Below are positions 48,286-57,262 of a DNA stretch of 64,000 nt, in pieces. Position 1 is the stretch's first letter. The number at the start of each line of letters is the position of its first letter. The notes below the pieces were generated by a model, which worked only from the letters and a program-made list of their open reading frames with translations, was not told where the DNA came from and made no database searches. The translations under genes were made by a program, and so were the position numbers. The DNA comes from Massilia sp. Bi118. Its GTDB lineage: Bacteria; Pseudomonadota; Gammaproteobacteria; Burkholderiales; Burkholderiaceae_D. The stretch spans positions 248,001 through 312,000 of the forward strand of contig NZ_CAKKMV010000004.1 of assembly GCF_918697865.1 (NCBI RefSeq), written 5' to 3'.

Positions 48286-49371
48286 TTACTCCCCGAGATA
48301 ACGTTTGATGACGCGGCCGACGGTAGGATGCGTCTTGCCGAGGGTGGCGGCGATTTCACGCCGTGACTGGCCTGCCAGGTACATCAGTAGCATCGTTCCT
48401 TCGATCGGCTTGCCCATGGTTCCTTTGCTCATGCGTAAGCGCACGGCATGCTTTACGAGGGTTGGCAGCAAGTCCGCCTTTTCCAGCAGCGCGGCCTTGC
48501 GTGAAGAGAGAATCAATTGGCCAATCGTACTAAACGATTCGCCTTGGAGGAGGGCGGCGAGGTTCTGGCGTACTTCGCCATCCATGGGTATCTCCATGAG
48601 GTAGTCCTCGATTAAGTCTGCCGACGGCGGTTCGAATTGGATCACATGATCAAATCGTCTCCACACAGCGGGATCCAACAGCTCACCATGGTTGGTCGCG
48701 GCGATGAGCAAGGCGTTGGCCGGCCATTCGTCGAGCGCTTGAAGGAGGACGTTCACAAGCCGCTTGAGTTCGCCAACGTCGCTGTCGTCGTCTCTCCGCT
48801 TCGCAATCGCATCAAACTCGTCCAGCAGCAGAACACACGGGCGCGACATGGCATGATCGAATACAGCGCGAACGTTATTGCCTGTCTTTCCGAGATAGCT
48901 GCTCATCACCGTGGCTAGATTCAAGGTGAGCAATGGCAGTTTGAGTTCCTGGGCAAGCCAGTATGCAGCGAGCGTCTTGCCGACCCCTGGTTGGCCGCAG
49001 AACAGCAGCATTCGCGCCGGAGCCAGCCCTTCCTGGATAAGGAGATCGAGGCTGTTCCATTCGCGCAGCACGCCTTCCAAGACACCCTGAACCGCATCAT
49101 TGAAGACAGGCTTCTTGGCCACGACTACTGGGTACACTGTCTCGACAAGTTCCATACGCGAATCCGCGTCGACTGGCGCCGGCACGAAGTCGCCTGCGCC
49201 ACGCATGACATTTTCCGTAGATAGAAACTGTGCGAGTTCCTGGGCCAGTTGCAGGTCCAGGTCTTTTAGTTTTGTTGCGAACCGGCCGACAGCGAGTGCG
49301 AAAGCGCTGCGCGAACCAGTCATCCCCGACTGAACAACCTTAACCAGCTCTTTTCGAGGAAAATTTTCCAC
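48286..49371 (-). CDS. AAA+ ATPase with C-terminal helix-turn-helix, partner of the subtilase
   Basis: A 361-residue AAA+ protein of the FtsH/Cdc48-like clade: Walker A CGQPGVGKT (about 130), Walker B VLLLDEFDAIAKRR, sensor 1 LIAATNH and Arg finger pair in WRRFDHV. The last 35 residues (YLAGQSRREIAATLGKTHPTVGRVI) form a resolvase-like helix-turn-helix. AAGGAA precedes a GTG start at 49371. It may unfold or recognise substrates and hand them to the protease. Confidence 0.85.
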   Translation of the reverse strand: MENFPRKELVKVVQSGMTGSRSAFALAVGRFATKLKDLDLQLAQELAQFLSTENVMRGAGDFVPAPVDADSRMELVETVYPVVVAKKPVFNDAVQGVLEGVLREWNSLDLLIQEGLAPARMLLFCGQPGVGKTLAAYWLAQELKLPLLTLNLATVMSSYLGKTGNNVRAVFDHAMSRPCVLLLDEFDAIAKRRDDDSDVGELKRLVNVLLQALDEWPANALLIAATNHGELLDPAVWRRFDHVIQFEPPSADLIEDYLMEIPMDGEVRQNLAALLQGESFSTIGQLILSSRKAALLEKADLLPTLVKHAVRLRMSKGTMGKPIEGTMLLMYLAGQSRREIAATLGKTHPTVGRVIKRYLGE

Positions 49372-49534
49372 TGTGTTCCTTTATATTCAATGACTTGCGT
49401 GACGCGGTAAATCTTGATGAGTCCATTCTACAATATTTTTACCAAGTCAGCCATAGCTTATCCGTTGCGAGAATCCAGGAAAGTTGAACGGCGAACGTGC
49501 AGAAAAATTTGTTTGCGTTATACTGGCCGGCATC
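49372..49534. promoter_or_regulatory. Divergent promoter region between the ATPase and czc genes
   Basis: AT-richer than its flanks. A TTATAC -10-like box at 49518-49523 lies just before the czcI ATG. No copy of the Tn7-like end repeats is seen, so this is not an evident element boundary. Confidence 0.35.
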
Positions 49535-49897
49535 ATGGTCCGACGCTTCATTTTCATCTTGCTTGCAGTGATGACTTTCCAGTTCACCTGGAACGTCGTT
49601 AGCGCCTATTGCATGCATGAGGCGGGGCGGGCGTCCAATCACTTCGGACATCACCAGCACAACAGCAGCACTGATGAATTGTCGCTGGCTGCCAAAGACA
49701 AATCCCCCTTCAGCAAGAAGGTCACCACCCACGACGCTCATTGCTCGTATGTGCACATTGCGCTTGCCGCCCCCGACCTTGCTGAATCCTGCTTCAAGCC
49801 TGACGACGTCAGCGGTGCTGTCGCCTTGACTGCTGTTTCGCCTGATTCCGTAGTCCTCTCTCCTCCAGAACGTCCTCAGTGGACCGGCCGCGCCTGA
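49535..49897 (+). CDS. czcI: CzcI-like periplasmic metal-resistance protein
   Basis: A 120-residue protein with a signal peptide (MVRRFIFILLAVMTFQFTWNVVSA), a Cys-His region (YCMHEAGRASNHFGHHQHNS) and AHCSYVH. This layout matches CzcI, the small periplasmic protein ahead of czcCBA in Cupriavidus, thought to bind metal and modulate expression or efflux. The ATG at 49535 starts the signal peptide. Confidence 0.75.
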   Translation: MVRRFIFILLAVMTFQFTWNVVSAYCMHEAGRASNHFGHHQHNSSTDELSLAAKDKSPFSKKVTTHDAHCSYVHIALAAPDLAESCFKPDDVSGAVALTAVSPDSVVLSPPERPQWTGRA

Positions 49898-50009
49898 TCC
49901 TGCGGCTGACCTTTTTGCGACTCTTCACTTGAAACGCATTTCCGCGCACCGTTGACGGTGCGTGGGGGCTGCCGCCGGCTATTTCCCTTTAATAGTCTTC
50001 GGAGTCATC

Positions 50010-51317
50010 ATGCAATCCAAGCACTTCGTGCTGGGAGCGACGGTCTTTCTATTGCAGACCGCGTTTCCTGTTGCCCATGCTATCGGGCAGCAAAACCCAT
50101 CTTCACCTGCCGTAATGGCGCCTCAGGCGACCAACTCGGCTTTGCCGCTCACGCTCAATCAAGCGATTGAGCTGGCCCTGTCGGCAAACCCGGCTCTGCG
50201 CTCCGCTACCCGATCGATCGGGATCGCCGACGGCGCGGTACAACAGGCGAGTGCCCGCCCGAACCCGGAGCTGTCTTTCCTTTCCGAAGGTACTGATCGC
50301 AACACCCGCACTGAGACCACCCAGGTCAACCAGCGCCTCGAATTGGGCGGCAAGCGCGCCGCGCGCATTGCTGCTGCCGAACAGGAGCGCAATGTCGCCA
50401 TCGACGATGTAAATGCCAGACGCGCAGAGCTCCGCGCCGATGTGATCACCGCTTACATGGATGCCCTGACGGCGCAGGAGCGGCTGGCTCTGGCGCGGGC
50501 GTCGCTTGATCTCGCCCACAAATCCACCGAGGTCACCAGCCGGCGTGTCATCGCCGGGAAAATCTCGCCGGTCGAGCAAACCCGCTCCAGCGTCGCCGAG
50601 GCTGCCGCGCAGCTCGAGTTGACCCAGGCGGAGGCCGAACTGGCCTTGGCTCAGCGCCGGCTCACCGCGCTATGGGCCAGCCCACGCCCCCTCGACCAGC
50701 CCTTGCAGGCACCAGACACGTTCGACCGGGTACCTGCCTGGACTGATCTGGCGCAGCGGCTTGAGACCGCACCGCAGCTGCGGCGCGCTCAATCGAACGT
50801 GGCGGGACGGGATGCCCAGGTCAGGCTGGAACGTGCGCAGCGTATTCCTGACGTGACGGTGACGGTCGGCTCGCAACGAGAGCGCGAACAAGGCCGTACG
50901 CAAGGCGTGATCGGCCTTTCGGTACCGCTACCGCTCTTTAACCGCAACCAGGGCAATGTGCTGTCCGCACTTCGACGGGCCGACCAGGCGCGCGACGACC
51001 TCGAGGCGGAACGCCTGCGCTTGACGCAGGCACTCGCCGATGCCTACCAGCGCGCCGAAGTGGCGTCGACGCAAACCGTCACGCTGCGCGACCAGGTACT
51101 GCCCGCCGCGCAGAGCGCGTATGACGCCGCGGTTACCGGTTTCTCAATGGGCAAGTTCGCGTTCACCGACGTGCTCGACGCCCAGCGGACGCTGTTCCAG
51201 ACCAAGACCCAGTATCTGCGCGCACTCGCCGACCGTTACCGCTCGATCGCGGATATCGAGCGTTACGTCCCCCTTGCCGGCGCCGGCGTAAATCCTATCG
51301 AAAGACAAGTCAAATGA
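50010..51317 (+). CDS. czcC: CzcC-type outer-membrane efflux protein
   Basis: A 435-residue TolC-family channel with a signal peptide (cleavage near VAHA), two repeats of LNQAIELALSANPALRSA-type helices, ARPNPELSFLSEG and LYDRYRS-like coiled-coil segments. GGAG lies six bases before the ATG at 50010. It overlaps czcB by four bases. It forms the outer-membrane duct of the Czc tripartite pump. Confidence 0.9.
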   Translation: MQSKHFVLGATVFLLQTAFPVAHAIGQQNPSSPAVMAPQATNSALPLTLNQAIELALSANPALRSATRSIGIADGAVQQASARPNPELSFLSEGTDRNTRTETTQVNQRLELGGKRAARIAAAEQERNVAIDDVNARRAELRADVITAYMDALTAQERLALARASLDLAHKSTEVTSRRVIAGKISPVEQTRSSVAEAAAQLELTQAEAELALAQRRLTALWASPRPLDQPLQAPDTFDRVPAWTDLAQRLETAPQLRRAQSNVAGRDAQVRLERAQRIPDVTVTVGSQREREQGRTQGVIGLSVPLPLFNRNQGNVLSALRRADQARDDLEAERLRLTQALADAYQRAEVASTQTVTLRDQVLPAAQSAYDAAVTGFSMGKFAFTDVLDAQRTLFQTKTQYLRALADRYRSIADIERYVPLAGAGVNPIERQVK

Positions 51318-52537
51318 AGTCCATCAATCAAAATAAATCGTTCAAGACCGTGGCGGTGATCGTCGTGGTCGGCGTGATCCTCGGCGCCGCCATCCTGCTG
51401 TGGAAGAAAGATTCCGGCACGCCTGCTGGTCCCGAAACCGGCAAGGAAGTCGCACAAGCACCCGCTGGCAAAGGCGGGACGAAAGAAGGTGCAGGCCATG
51501 GTGGTGAGGAGGGCCTCGTCAAGCTGACCTCCCAGCAAGTTCAGCAAGCGGGCATCAAGGTCGCACGGGCCGGCGCCGAGACGATCGAGTCGTCGGTCCA
51601 GCTGCCTGGCGAAGTGCGCTTCGACCAGGACCGCACAGCCCACATCGTGCCGCGTGTTCCTGGAATCGCCGAGTCGGTGCAAGCCGAACTCGGCCAGGTC
51701 GTGAAAATGGGCCAGGTGCTGGCTGTGATCTCCAGTCCGGAATTGGCTGAGATGCGGAGCACCCTTAACGCCGCAAGGACGCGCATGGACCTGGCCCGCA
51801 GCACTTATGAGCGTGAGAAGAAGCTGTGGGAAGACAAAATTTCTGCGGAGCAGGATTACCTGCAGGCGCGACAGGCTTACGAAGAGGCACGCATTGCGGC
51901 AAATAATGCCGAATCCAAGCTGCGCGCGCTCGGTGTCGCATCGGGTAAAGGCCAAGTGAATCGCTATGAGCTGCGTGCGCCTTTCGACGGCATCATCGTC
52001 GAAAAGCATATCAGCCTTGGCGAAGCGGTCAAGGAAGATTCGAACGTGTTTCTCCTGTCAGACTTGTCGCGCGTCTGGGTCGATGTCGTCGTCACGCCGA
52101 AGGATCTCGGCGTCGTCCGGGTCGGTGAAACCGCTACCGTCAAAGCTGCGGCGGCAGACCTGAGCGCCACCGGCAAGGTGACTTATGTGGGCGCACTGGT
52201 GGGTGAACAGACCCGCTCTGCAACCGCCCGCATCGAGCTCGTGAACCCGTCGCTCGCATGGCGACCCGGCCTCTTCGTTAATGTGTCGCTAGTTCAGAAC
52301 GCCAAGCAAGTCGCCGTCGCCGTCCAGAGCGAGGCGCTTCAGACTGTCGAGGACAAGCCTGTCGTGTTCGTCCAGACGCCGGAGGGCTTCAAAGCGCAAC
52401 CGGTGGTCGTCGGCGCAACCGGCAAGGATCACGTCGAGGTCCTGGAAGGGTTGCGTGTTGGGACGGTCTACGCCACGACTGGCAGCTTCGTCCTAAAGGC
52501 GGAGCAGGGCAAGAGCAGCGCCGAGCATGAGGACTGA
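51314..52537 (+). CDS. czcB: CzcB-type periplasmic adaptor
   Basis: A 407-residue membrane-fusion protein: N-terminal membrane anchor (VAVIVVVGVILGAAILLW), a short Gly/His segment (GAGHGGEEG), lipoyl halves (VPGIAESVQAELGQVVKMGQ and RAPFDGIIVEKHISLGEAV in parts), an alpha-hairpin and beta-barrel (DLSRVWVDVVVTPKDLGVV). It joins CzcA to CzcC. Confidence 0.92.
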   Translation: MKSINQNKSFKTVAVIVVVGVILGAAILLWKKDSGTPAGPETGKEVAQAPAGKGGTKEGAGHGGEEGLVKLTSQQVQQAGIKVARAGAETIESSVQLPGEVRFDQDRTAHIVPRVPGIAESVQAELGQVVKMGQVLAVISSPELAEMRSTLNAARTRMDLARSTYEREKKLWEDKISAEQDYLQARQAYEEARIAANNAESKLRALGVASGKGQVNRYELRAPFDGIIVEKHISLGEAVKEDSNVFLLSDLSRVWVDVVVTPKDLGVVRVGETATVKAAAADLSATGKVTYVGALVGEQTRSATARIELVNPSLAWRPGLFVNVSLVQNAKQVAVAVQSEALQTVEDKPVVFVQTPEGFKAQPVVVGATGKDHVEVLEGLRVGTVYATTGSFVLKAEQGKSSAEHED

Positions 52538-52548
52538 GGAGCACAATT

Positions 52549-55500
52549 ATGTTTGAACGCATCATACGCTCCGCCATCGAGCATCGATGGATCGTCATGC
52601 TGGCCGTCTTCGCGATGGCCGCCATTGGCGTCTACAACTACCAACGTCTGCCGATCGACGCGGTTCCCGACATCACCAACGTCCAGGTGCAGATTAACAC
52701 CTCGGCGCAGGGCTATTCGCCGCTCGAGGTCGAGCAGCGCGTCACCTATCCGATTGAAACCGTGATGGCTGGCTTGCCGGGTCTGGAGCAGACTCGCTCG
52801 CTGTCGCGTTACGGACTGTCGCAGGTGACTGTCATCTTCAAGGATGGCACCGACGTCTATTTCGCGCGCCAGCTGGTCAACCAGCGCATCCAGGAAGCGA
52901 AAGAGGGCCTACCTGAAGGCGTCACGCCGAATATGGGGCCGATTTCGACGGGCTTGGGTGAGATCTACCTATGGACGGTTGAGAGCACGCCCGGCGCGAA
53001 AAAGCCGGATGGCACGCCCTACACACCGACCGACCTGCGGGAGGTGCAGGACTGGATCATCAAGCCGCAGCTGCGCCAGGTACCGGGCGTCACCGAGATC
53101 AATTCGATCGGCGGATTCTCGAAGGAATACCACGTCACGCCCGATCCGGCCAAGCTCAGTTCCTATGGCCTGACCCTGAACGCCGTGGTCGAGGCGATCG
53201 AACGCAACAACGGCAACGTCGGCGCTGGCTACGTCGAGCGCCGCGGCGAGCAGTTCCTGGTGCGTGCGCCCGGCCAGGTCCGCACGCTGGACGACATCCG
53301 CAATACCATCGTCAGCAACGTGCGCGGCGTGCCAATCCGCGTGCGCGACGTTGCCTTGGTGGGCCTGGGGCGCGAGCTGCGCACCGGTGCGGCAACCGCC
53401 AACGGCAAGGAAGTGGTGCTGGGCACGGTGTTCATGCTGATCGGCGAAAACAGTCGCGTGGTGGCACAGGCCGTCGCTGAGAAAATGGACCAGATTAACA
53501 AGACGCTGCCGGCCGGCGTCAAGGCGGTGCCCGTGTACGACCGCACGGTCCTGGTCGACAAGGCCATCGCCACCGTCAAGAAGAACCTGACCGAGGGCGC
53601 GATCCTGGTCATCGTGATCCTGTTCCTGTTCCTCGGGAATATTCGTGCGGCCGTCATCACGGCACTCGTGATCCCCCTGTCGATGCTGTTTACGTTCTCC
53701 GGAATGGTGACTTACAAGATCAGCGCGAACTTGATGAGCCTGGGGGCACTCGACTTCGGCATCATCATCGACGGCGCCGTCGTCATCGTCGAAAACTGTG
53801 TACGGCGCCTGGCGCATGCGCAGGAACACCACAAACGCGAATTGACACTCAATGAACGCTTCCATGAAGTGTTCGCGGCCGCGCGTGAAGCCCGGCGCCC
53901 GCTGCTGTTCGGCCAGTTGATCATCATGGTCGTGTACCTGCCGATCTTCGCATTGGCCGGAGTGGAAGGGAAGATGTTCCATCCGATGGCCTTCGCCGTC
54001 GTGCTCGCACTGATCGGCGCGATGATCCTGTCGATGACCTTCGTGCCCGCCGCAGTCGCCTTGTTCATTGGCAAACGCGTCGCGGAAAAGGAAAACCGAC
54101 TGATGACCAAGGCAAAGAACTGGTATGCGCCAGCGCTGGCCAAGGTGCTGCGTAACGGCCCCGCCGTGCTAGCGTCGAGCATCGTTCTCGTGATCCTGTC
54201 CGGCCTGCTCGCGGCGCGCCTCGGCAGTGAATTCATTCCGAACCTGAACGAGGGCGATATGGCGATCCAGGCCCTGCGCATTCCTGCGACCAGCCTGACC
54301 GAGTCGCTGGCGATGCAGGAGAAGCTGGAAAACGGTTTGAAAGCGAAATTCCCGGAAATCGACCGCATTTTTGCACGTACCGGTACGGCTGAAATTGCGT
54401 CCGACCCGATGCCGCAAAATATCTCGGACGGCTACATCATGCTCAAGCCGGAAGCGCAATGGCCGGCGCCAAAAAAGACCCATGCAGAGCTGGTGGACGC
54501 AATCCAGAAGGAGGCCGAGAAATATGTGGGCAATGCCTTCGAATTCTCGCAGCCCATTCAGCTGCGCTTCAACGAACTGATTTCCGGTGTGCGCAGCGAC
54601 GTCGCAGTGAAGGTGTACGGCGACGACATGGACGTGCTGGCGAAGACCGGACAGCGGATCGCCGAGGTCCTGCAGAAGATCCCTGGCGCGTCCGAGGTCA
54701 AGGTCGAGCAAACCGGCGGCTTGCCAATGTTGTCCGTGAACATCGACCGTGAAAAGACCGCGCGCTACGGTCTGAACATCGCCGACGTGCAAGCGGCGCT
54801 CGCCACCGCAACCGGTGGACGGCAGGCTGGGACCATGTTCGAAGGCGACCGCCGCTTCGATATCCTCATCCGCCTGCCGGAAGAGTTGCGCAGCGACATC
54901 GACGCGCTTCGCCGCCTGCCGATCGCGTTACCACAGGGGGAGAACGCTGCCGCGTCGTATGTGCCGCTGGGCGAGGTTGCCGAGCTGGTGTTTGCACCTG
55001 GTCCAAACCAGGTCAGCCGCGAGAATGGCAAGCGCCGCATCGTCGTCAGCGCCAATGTGCGTGGACGCGACGTCGGCAGCTTTGTGCCCGAGGCCCAGGC
55101 AGCGATCGCTAAGTCCGTTGCGGTTCCAGCAGGCTACTGGACCAGCTGGGGTGGCACCTTTGAGCAGCTGCAGTCAGCCACCCAGCGGCTGAAGCTGGTC
55201 GTTCCACTGGCACTGTTCCTGGTGCTGACACTGCTGTTCGTCATGTTCGGAAACCTGAAGGATGGCCTGCTGGTGTTTACCGGCATCCCGTTTGCGCTCA
55301 CTGGCGGCATTCTCGCCCTCACGCTGCGCGGCATCCCGATGTCGATCACCGCGGCGGTGGGATTCATCGCCCTGTCCGGCGTGGCGGTGCTCAACGGCCT
55401 GGTGATGATTTCCTTCATCCGATCCTTGCGGGAAGAGGGTATGCCGCTTAACGAGGCCATCGTCCAGGGTGCTCTCACTCGTTTGCGCCCGGTCCTGATG

Positions 55501-55713
55501 ACAGCCCTGGTCGCGTCGCTCGGCTTCGTGCCGATGGCACTTGCGACCGGTACCGGCGCCGAGGTGCAACGACCTCTCGCTACTGTCGTCATCGGCGGCA
55601 TTCTGTCCTCGACGGCACTGACGCTGTTGGTGTTGCCCCTGCTGTATCGGCTTGTGCATCGAAAGGACGAGGAAGAATTGGTCGTCGAGAAGACCACAGC
55701 CGAAGCCCATTAA
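52549..55713 (+). CDS. czcA: CzcA-type heavy-metal RND efflux transporter
   Basis: A 1054-residue RND pump with twelve expected membrane helices. Family segments: DAVPDITNVQVQINT, ETVMAGLPGLEQTRS, and the TM4 proton-relay motif LDFGIIIDGAVVIVEN with two Asp and one Glu, which is the pattern of the divalent-cation (Zn/Co/Cd) subgroup; Cu/Ag pumps of the CusA type lack it. GGAG precedes the ATG. Exports metal across the periplasm with CzcB and CzcC. Confidence 0.93.
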   Translation: MFERIIRSAIEHRWIVMLAVFAMAAIGVYNYQRLPIDAVPDITNVQVQINTSAQGYSPLEVEQRVTYPIETVMAGLPGLEQTRSLSRYGLSQVTVIFKDGTDVYFARQLVNQRIQEAKEGLPEGVTPNMGPISTGLGEIYLWTVESTPGAKKPDGTPYTPTDLREVQDWIIKPQLRQVPGVTEINSIGGFSKEYHVTPDPAKLSSYGLTLNAVVEAIERNNGNVGAGYVERRGEQFLVRAPGQVRTLDDIRNTIVSNVRGVPIRVRDVALVGLGRELRTGAATANGKEVVLGTVFMLIGENSRVVAQAVAEKMDQINKTLPAGVKAVPVYDRTVLVDKAIATVKKNLTEGAILVIVILFLFLGNIRAAVITALVIPLSMLFTFSGMVTYKISANLMSLGALDFGIIIDGAVVIVENCVRRLAHAQEHHKRELTLNERFHEVFAAAREARRPLLFGQLIIMVVYLPIFALAGVEGKMFHPMAFAVVLALIGAMILSMTFVPAAVALFIGKRVAEKENRLMTKAKNWYAPALAKVLRNGPAVLASSIVLVILSGLLAARLGSEFIPNLNEGDMAIQALRIPATSLTESLAMQEKLENGLKAKFPEIDRIFARTGTAEIASDPMPQNISDGYIMLKPEAQWPAPKKTHAELVDAIQKEAEKYVGNAFEFSQPIQLRFNELISGVRSDVAVKVYGDDMDVLAKTGQRIAEVLQKIPGASEVKVEQTGGLPMLSVNIDREKTARYGLNIADVQAALATATGGRQAGTMFEGDRRFDILIRLPEELRSDIDALRRLPIALPQGENAAASYVPLGEVAELVFAPGPNQVSRENGKRRIVVSANVRGRDVGSFVPEAQAAIAKSVAVPAGYWTSWGGTFEQLQSATQRLKLVVPLALFLVLTLLFVMFGNLKDGLLVFTGIPFALTGGILALTLRGIPMSITAAVGFIALSGVAVLNGLVMISFIRSLREEGMPLNEAIVQGALTRLRPVLMTALVASLGFVPMALATGTGAEVQRPLATVVIGGILSSTALTLLVLPLLYRLVHRKDEEELVVEKTTAEAH

Positions 55714-55718
55714 GCCGT

Positions 55719-55758
55719 GCCAGCTACCAGTCCATATAGGCGCGGACTGGTAGCTGGC
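55719..55758 (+). terminator. Strong hairpin after czcA
   Basis: A perfect 15-bp stem GCCAGCTACCAGTCC / GGACTGGTAGCTGGC with a 10-base loop begins 5 bases after the czcA stop. No T-run; it still separates czcCBA from the next genes. Confidence 0.75.
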
Positions 55759-55805
55759 CGATTGTCGGCAACGCCTATTCAGGTTGGTAATTCAGGAGTT
55801 AGATC

Positions 55806-56372
55806 ATGATGACCAGTCAGCAGGGCAAGGCGAGCGTAGCCGCACCGGCCGGAGAATTGCCGGCTGGTTTGGCTGGGCATGACGAAGCAGACATGACTGA
55901 AATGCTCAACGAGCTGCGGATCCTGCTTCCTGGGGCTCAGCTCTTAACTGGCTTTCTGATTGCGTTGCCTTTCAATTCGGGTTTTCAAGGCATCGTTCGG
56001 CTGGAGAAGTGGATTTTCATGGCGACCTTCTTGTGTTCGCTGTCGAGTCTCATTTTGTTCACCGCTCCAGCTGTACAGCACCGTGTATTGCGGCCACTCG
56101 ACGACCGGATGCGGTTCAAGAACGTCGCAAGCAAACAAATGCTGGCCGGCGCATTTTTCCTATCGCTGTCTCTGGTCCTGTGCGCGAGTCTGGTCATAGC
56201 AGAGGTGGTTGGCCATTTGGTCGGCCTTGGCGTGGCTGCAATATTTGCTTCGCTGATCCTGGTGTTGTGGTGGTTGTATCCGTGGACCTGGAAGAAGCGA
56301 CAAACAAATGCATCCTCATTACCGCCCTCACCGGGAGTTCGATTCGACGATATCCGAAAGGAAGAGCGATGA
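55806..56372 (+). CDS. DUF6328-like membrane protein
   Basis: A 188-residue protein with four membrane helices (LLTGFLIALPFN, WIFMATFLCSLSSLILF, MLAGAFFLSLSLVLCASLV, VGLGVAAIFASLILVLWWLY) after a cytoplasmic ELRILLPGAQ segment. ELRxLLPGxQLLxxFLxxxPF is, from memory, the signature of DUF6328. AGGAG precedes the ATG. It overlaps the flgB-like gene by ATGA. Confidence 0.7.
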   Translation: MMTSQQGKASVAAPAGELPAGLAGHDEADMTEMLNELRILLPGAQLLTGFLIALPFNSGFQGIVRLEKWIFMATFLCSLSSLILFTAPAVQHRVLRPLDDRMRFKNVASKQMLAGAFFLSLSLVLCASLVIAEVVGHLVGLGVAAIFASLILVLWWLYPWTWKKRQTNASSLPPSPGVRFDDIRKEER

Positions 56373-56803
56373 ACGAAATCAAGAGTGGTATTCCCCGTCT
56401 GACGCAAACCGCGACGACGGACAAGGAAGAATTTTTCCAACGGGCGCTTCAGGTATCGGAGCGGCGGCTGAACGTGCTTGCTTCGAATATTGCCAATGCC
56501 GATACGCCGAACTACAAGGCGCGCGACATCGATTTTAAGGCTGCGCTGCAACAGGCGCTCCTGGCAACATCTCCTGCAACGGACCCTGTTGATAAATCGA
56601 AGTGTGCCACAAGCGTCGATGAGCTCGACGCATTCCTGATGTATCGGATTCCGACGCAGGGCGCAGTCGATGGGAATACCGTCGATTTGGATCAGGAACG
56701 AAGTGCTTTCGCTGAGCAGGCGGTCAGGCATCAGTTCCTGATACAGAAAGTGGCCGACGAGTATAAGGAGATGGATGAAATGCTCAAGAATCTTATCGGC
56801 TAA
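56369..56803 (+). CDS. flgB: FlgB-like flagellar rod protein in a metal-resistance block
   Basis: A 144-residue protein of full FlgB length. Seen: the N-terminal rod motif ERRLNVLASNIANADTPNY with KARDIDFKAAL, the DGNTVDLDQERSAFAEQA segment and a C-terminal helix. These are the two conserved halves of rod proteins. No other flagellar gene is near, and the start overlaps the DUF6328-like stop. Either a relic carried with the island or a rod-like protein put to another use. Confidence 0.75.
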   Translation: MNEIKSGIPRLTQTATTDKEEFFQRALQVSERRLNVLASNIANADTPNYKARDIDFKAALQQALLATSPATDPVDKSKCATSVDELDAFLMYRIPTQGAVDGNTVDLDQERSAFAEQAVRHQFLIQKVADEYKEMDEMLKNLIG

Positions 56804-56845
56804 CTGTTTCGTTGTGTTGATAGAGCTGATGTGAAGGACTTCTAA

Positions 56846-57187
56846 ATGAAGGTCAGGTTGATTTGTTTCGCTGTAATGGTCTTGCCCAGTCTGGCCGCTT
56901 GCGTCACTTCCCGGCCGGATGATCTCGGGACGCAGACCGGATATGTTCGGAAAATTTATCTTCCGAATGAAACTCCTACCAATCATCCAGAATGCCTGCT
57001 GCTCGCAAATGATGAACGCTCCTCTGGACGGTATGTTGAAGTCCAGTTCGCGCATCTCCGTAGTAAAAGATACGTCAACGTTTTTGTCGGCAATGAGATC
57101 CAGTTGAAGTTGAGCGACAAGGTCCTCGTCGGTCCGCCTTATTGCGTTGGGTCCCATAAGCCAAAGATTATCGCGAAGCAGAATTAG
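56846..57187 (+). CDS. Small lipoprotein
   Basis: A 113-residue protein with a lipobox LAAC at residues 17-20 after a hydrophobic signal (MKVRLICFAVMVLPS). The mature part (KIYLPNETPTNHPECLLL, YVEVQFAHLRSKRYVNV) has two further Cys and no known domain. It lies between the flgB-like and P-type ATPase genes. Confidence 0.6.
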   Translation: MKVRLICFAVMVLPSLAACVTSRPDDLGTQTGYVRKIYLPNETPTNHPECLLLANDERSSGRYVEVQFAHLRSKRYVNVFVGNEIQLKLSDKVLVGPPYCVGSHKPKIIAKQN

Positions 57188-57262
57188 TGCGTTTGTGCGG
57201 CCCGGTACTGACCGTGTCGATTGTGCTTTTCATACTAGCCGTTTCGAGAGAAAGGTAAGCAG

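Noticed and set aside
43775-49534. Right end of the Tn7-like element
   Set aside because: I searched the gaps at 43775-43920, 45976-46062 and 49372-49534 by eye for inverted TACCTAAA-N4-TTGAC copies and found none.
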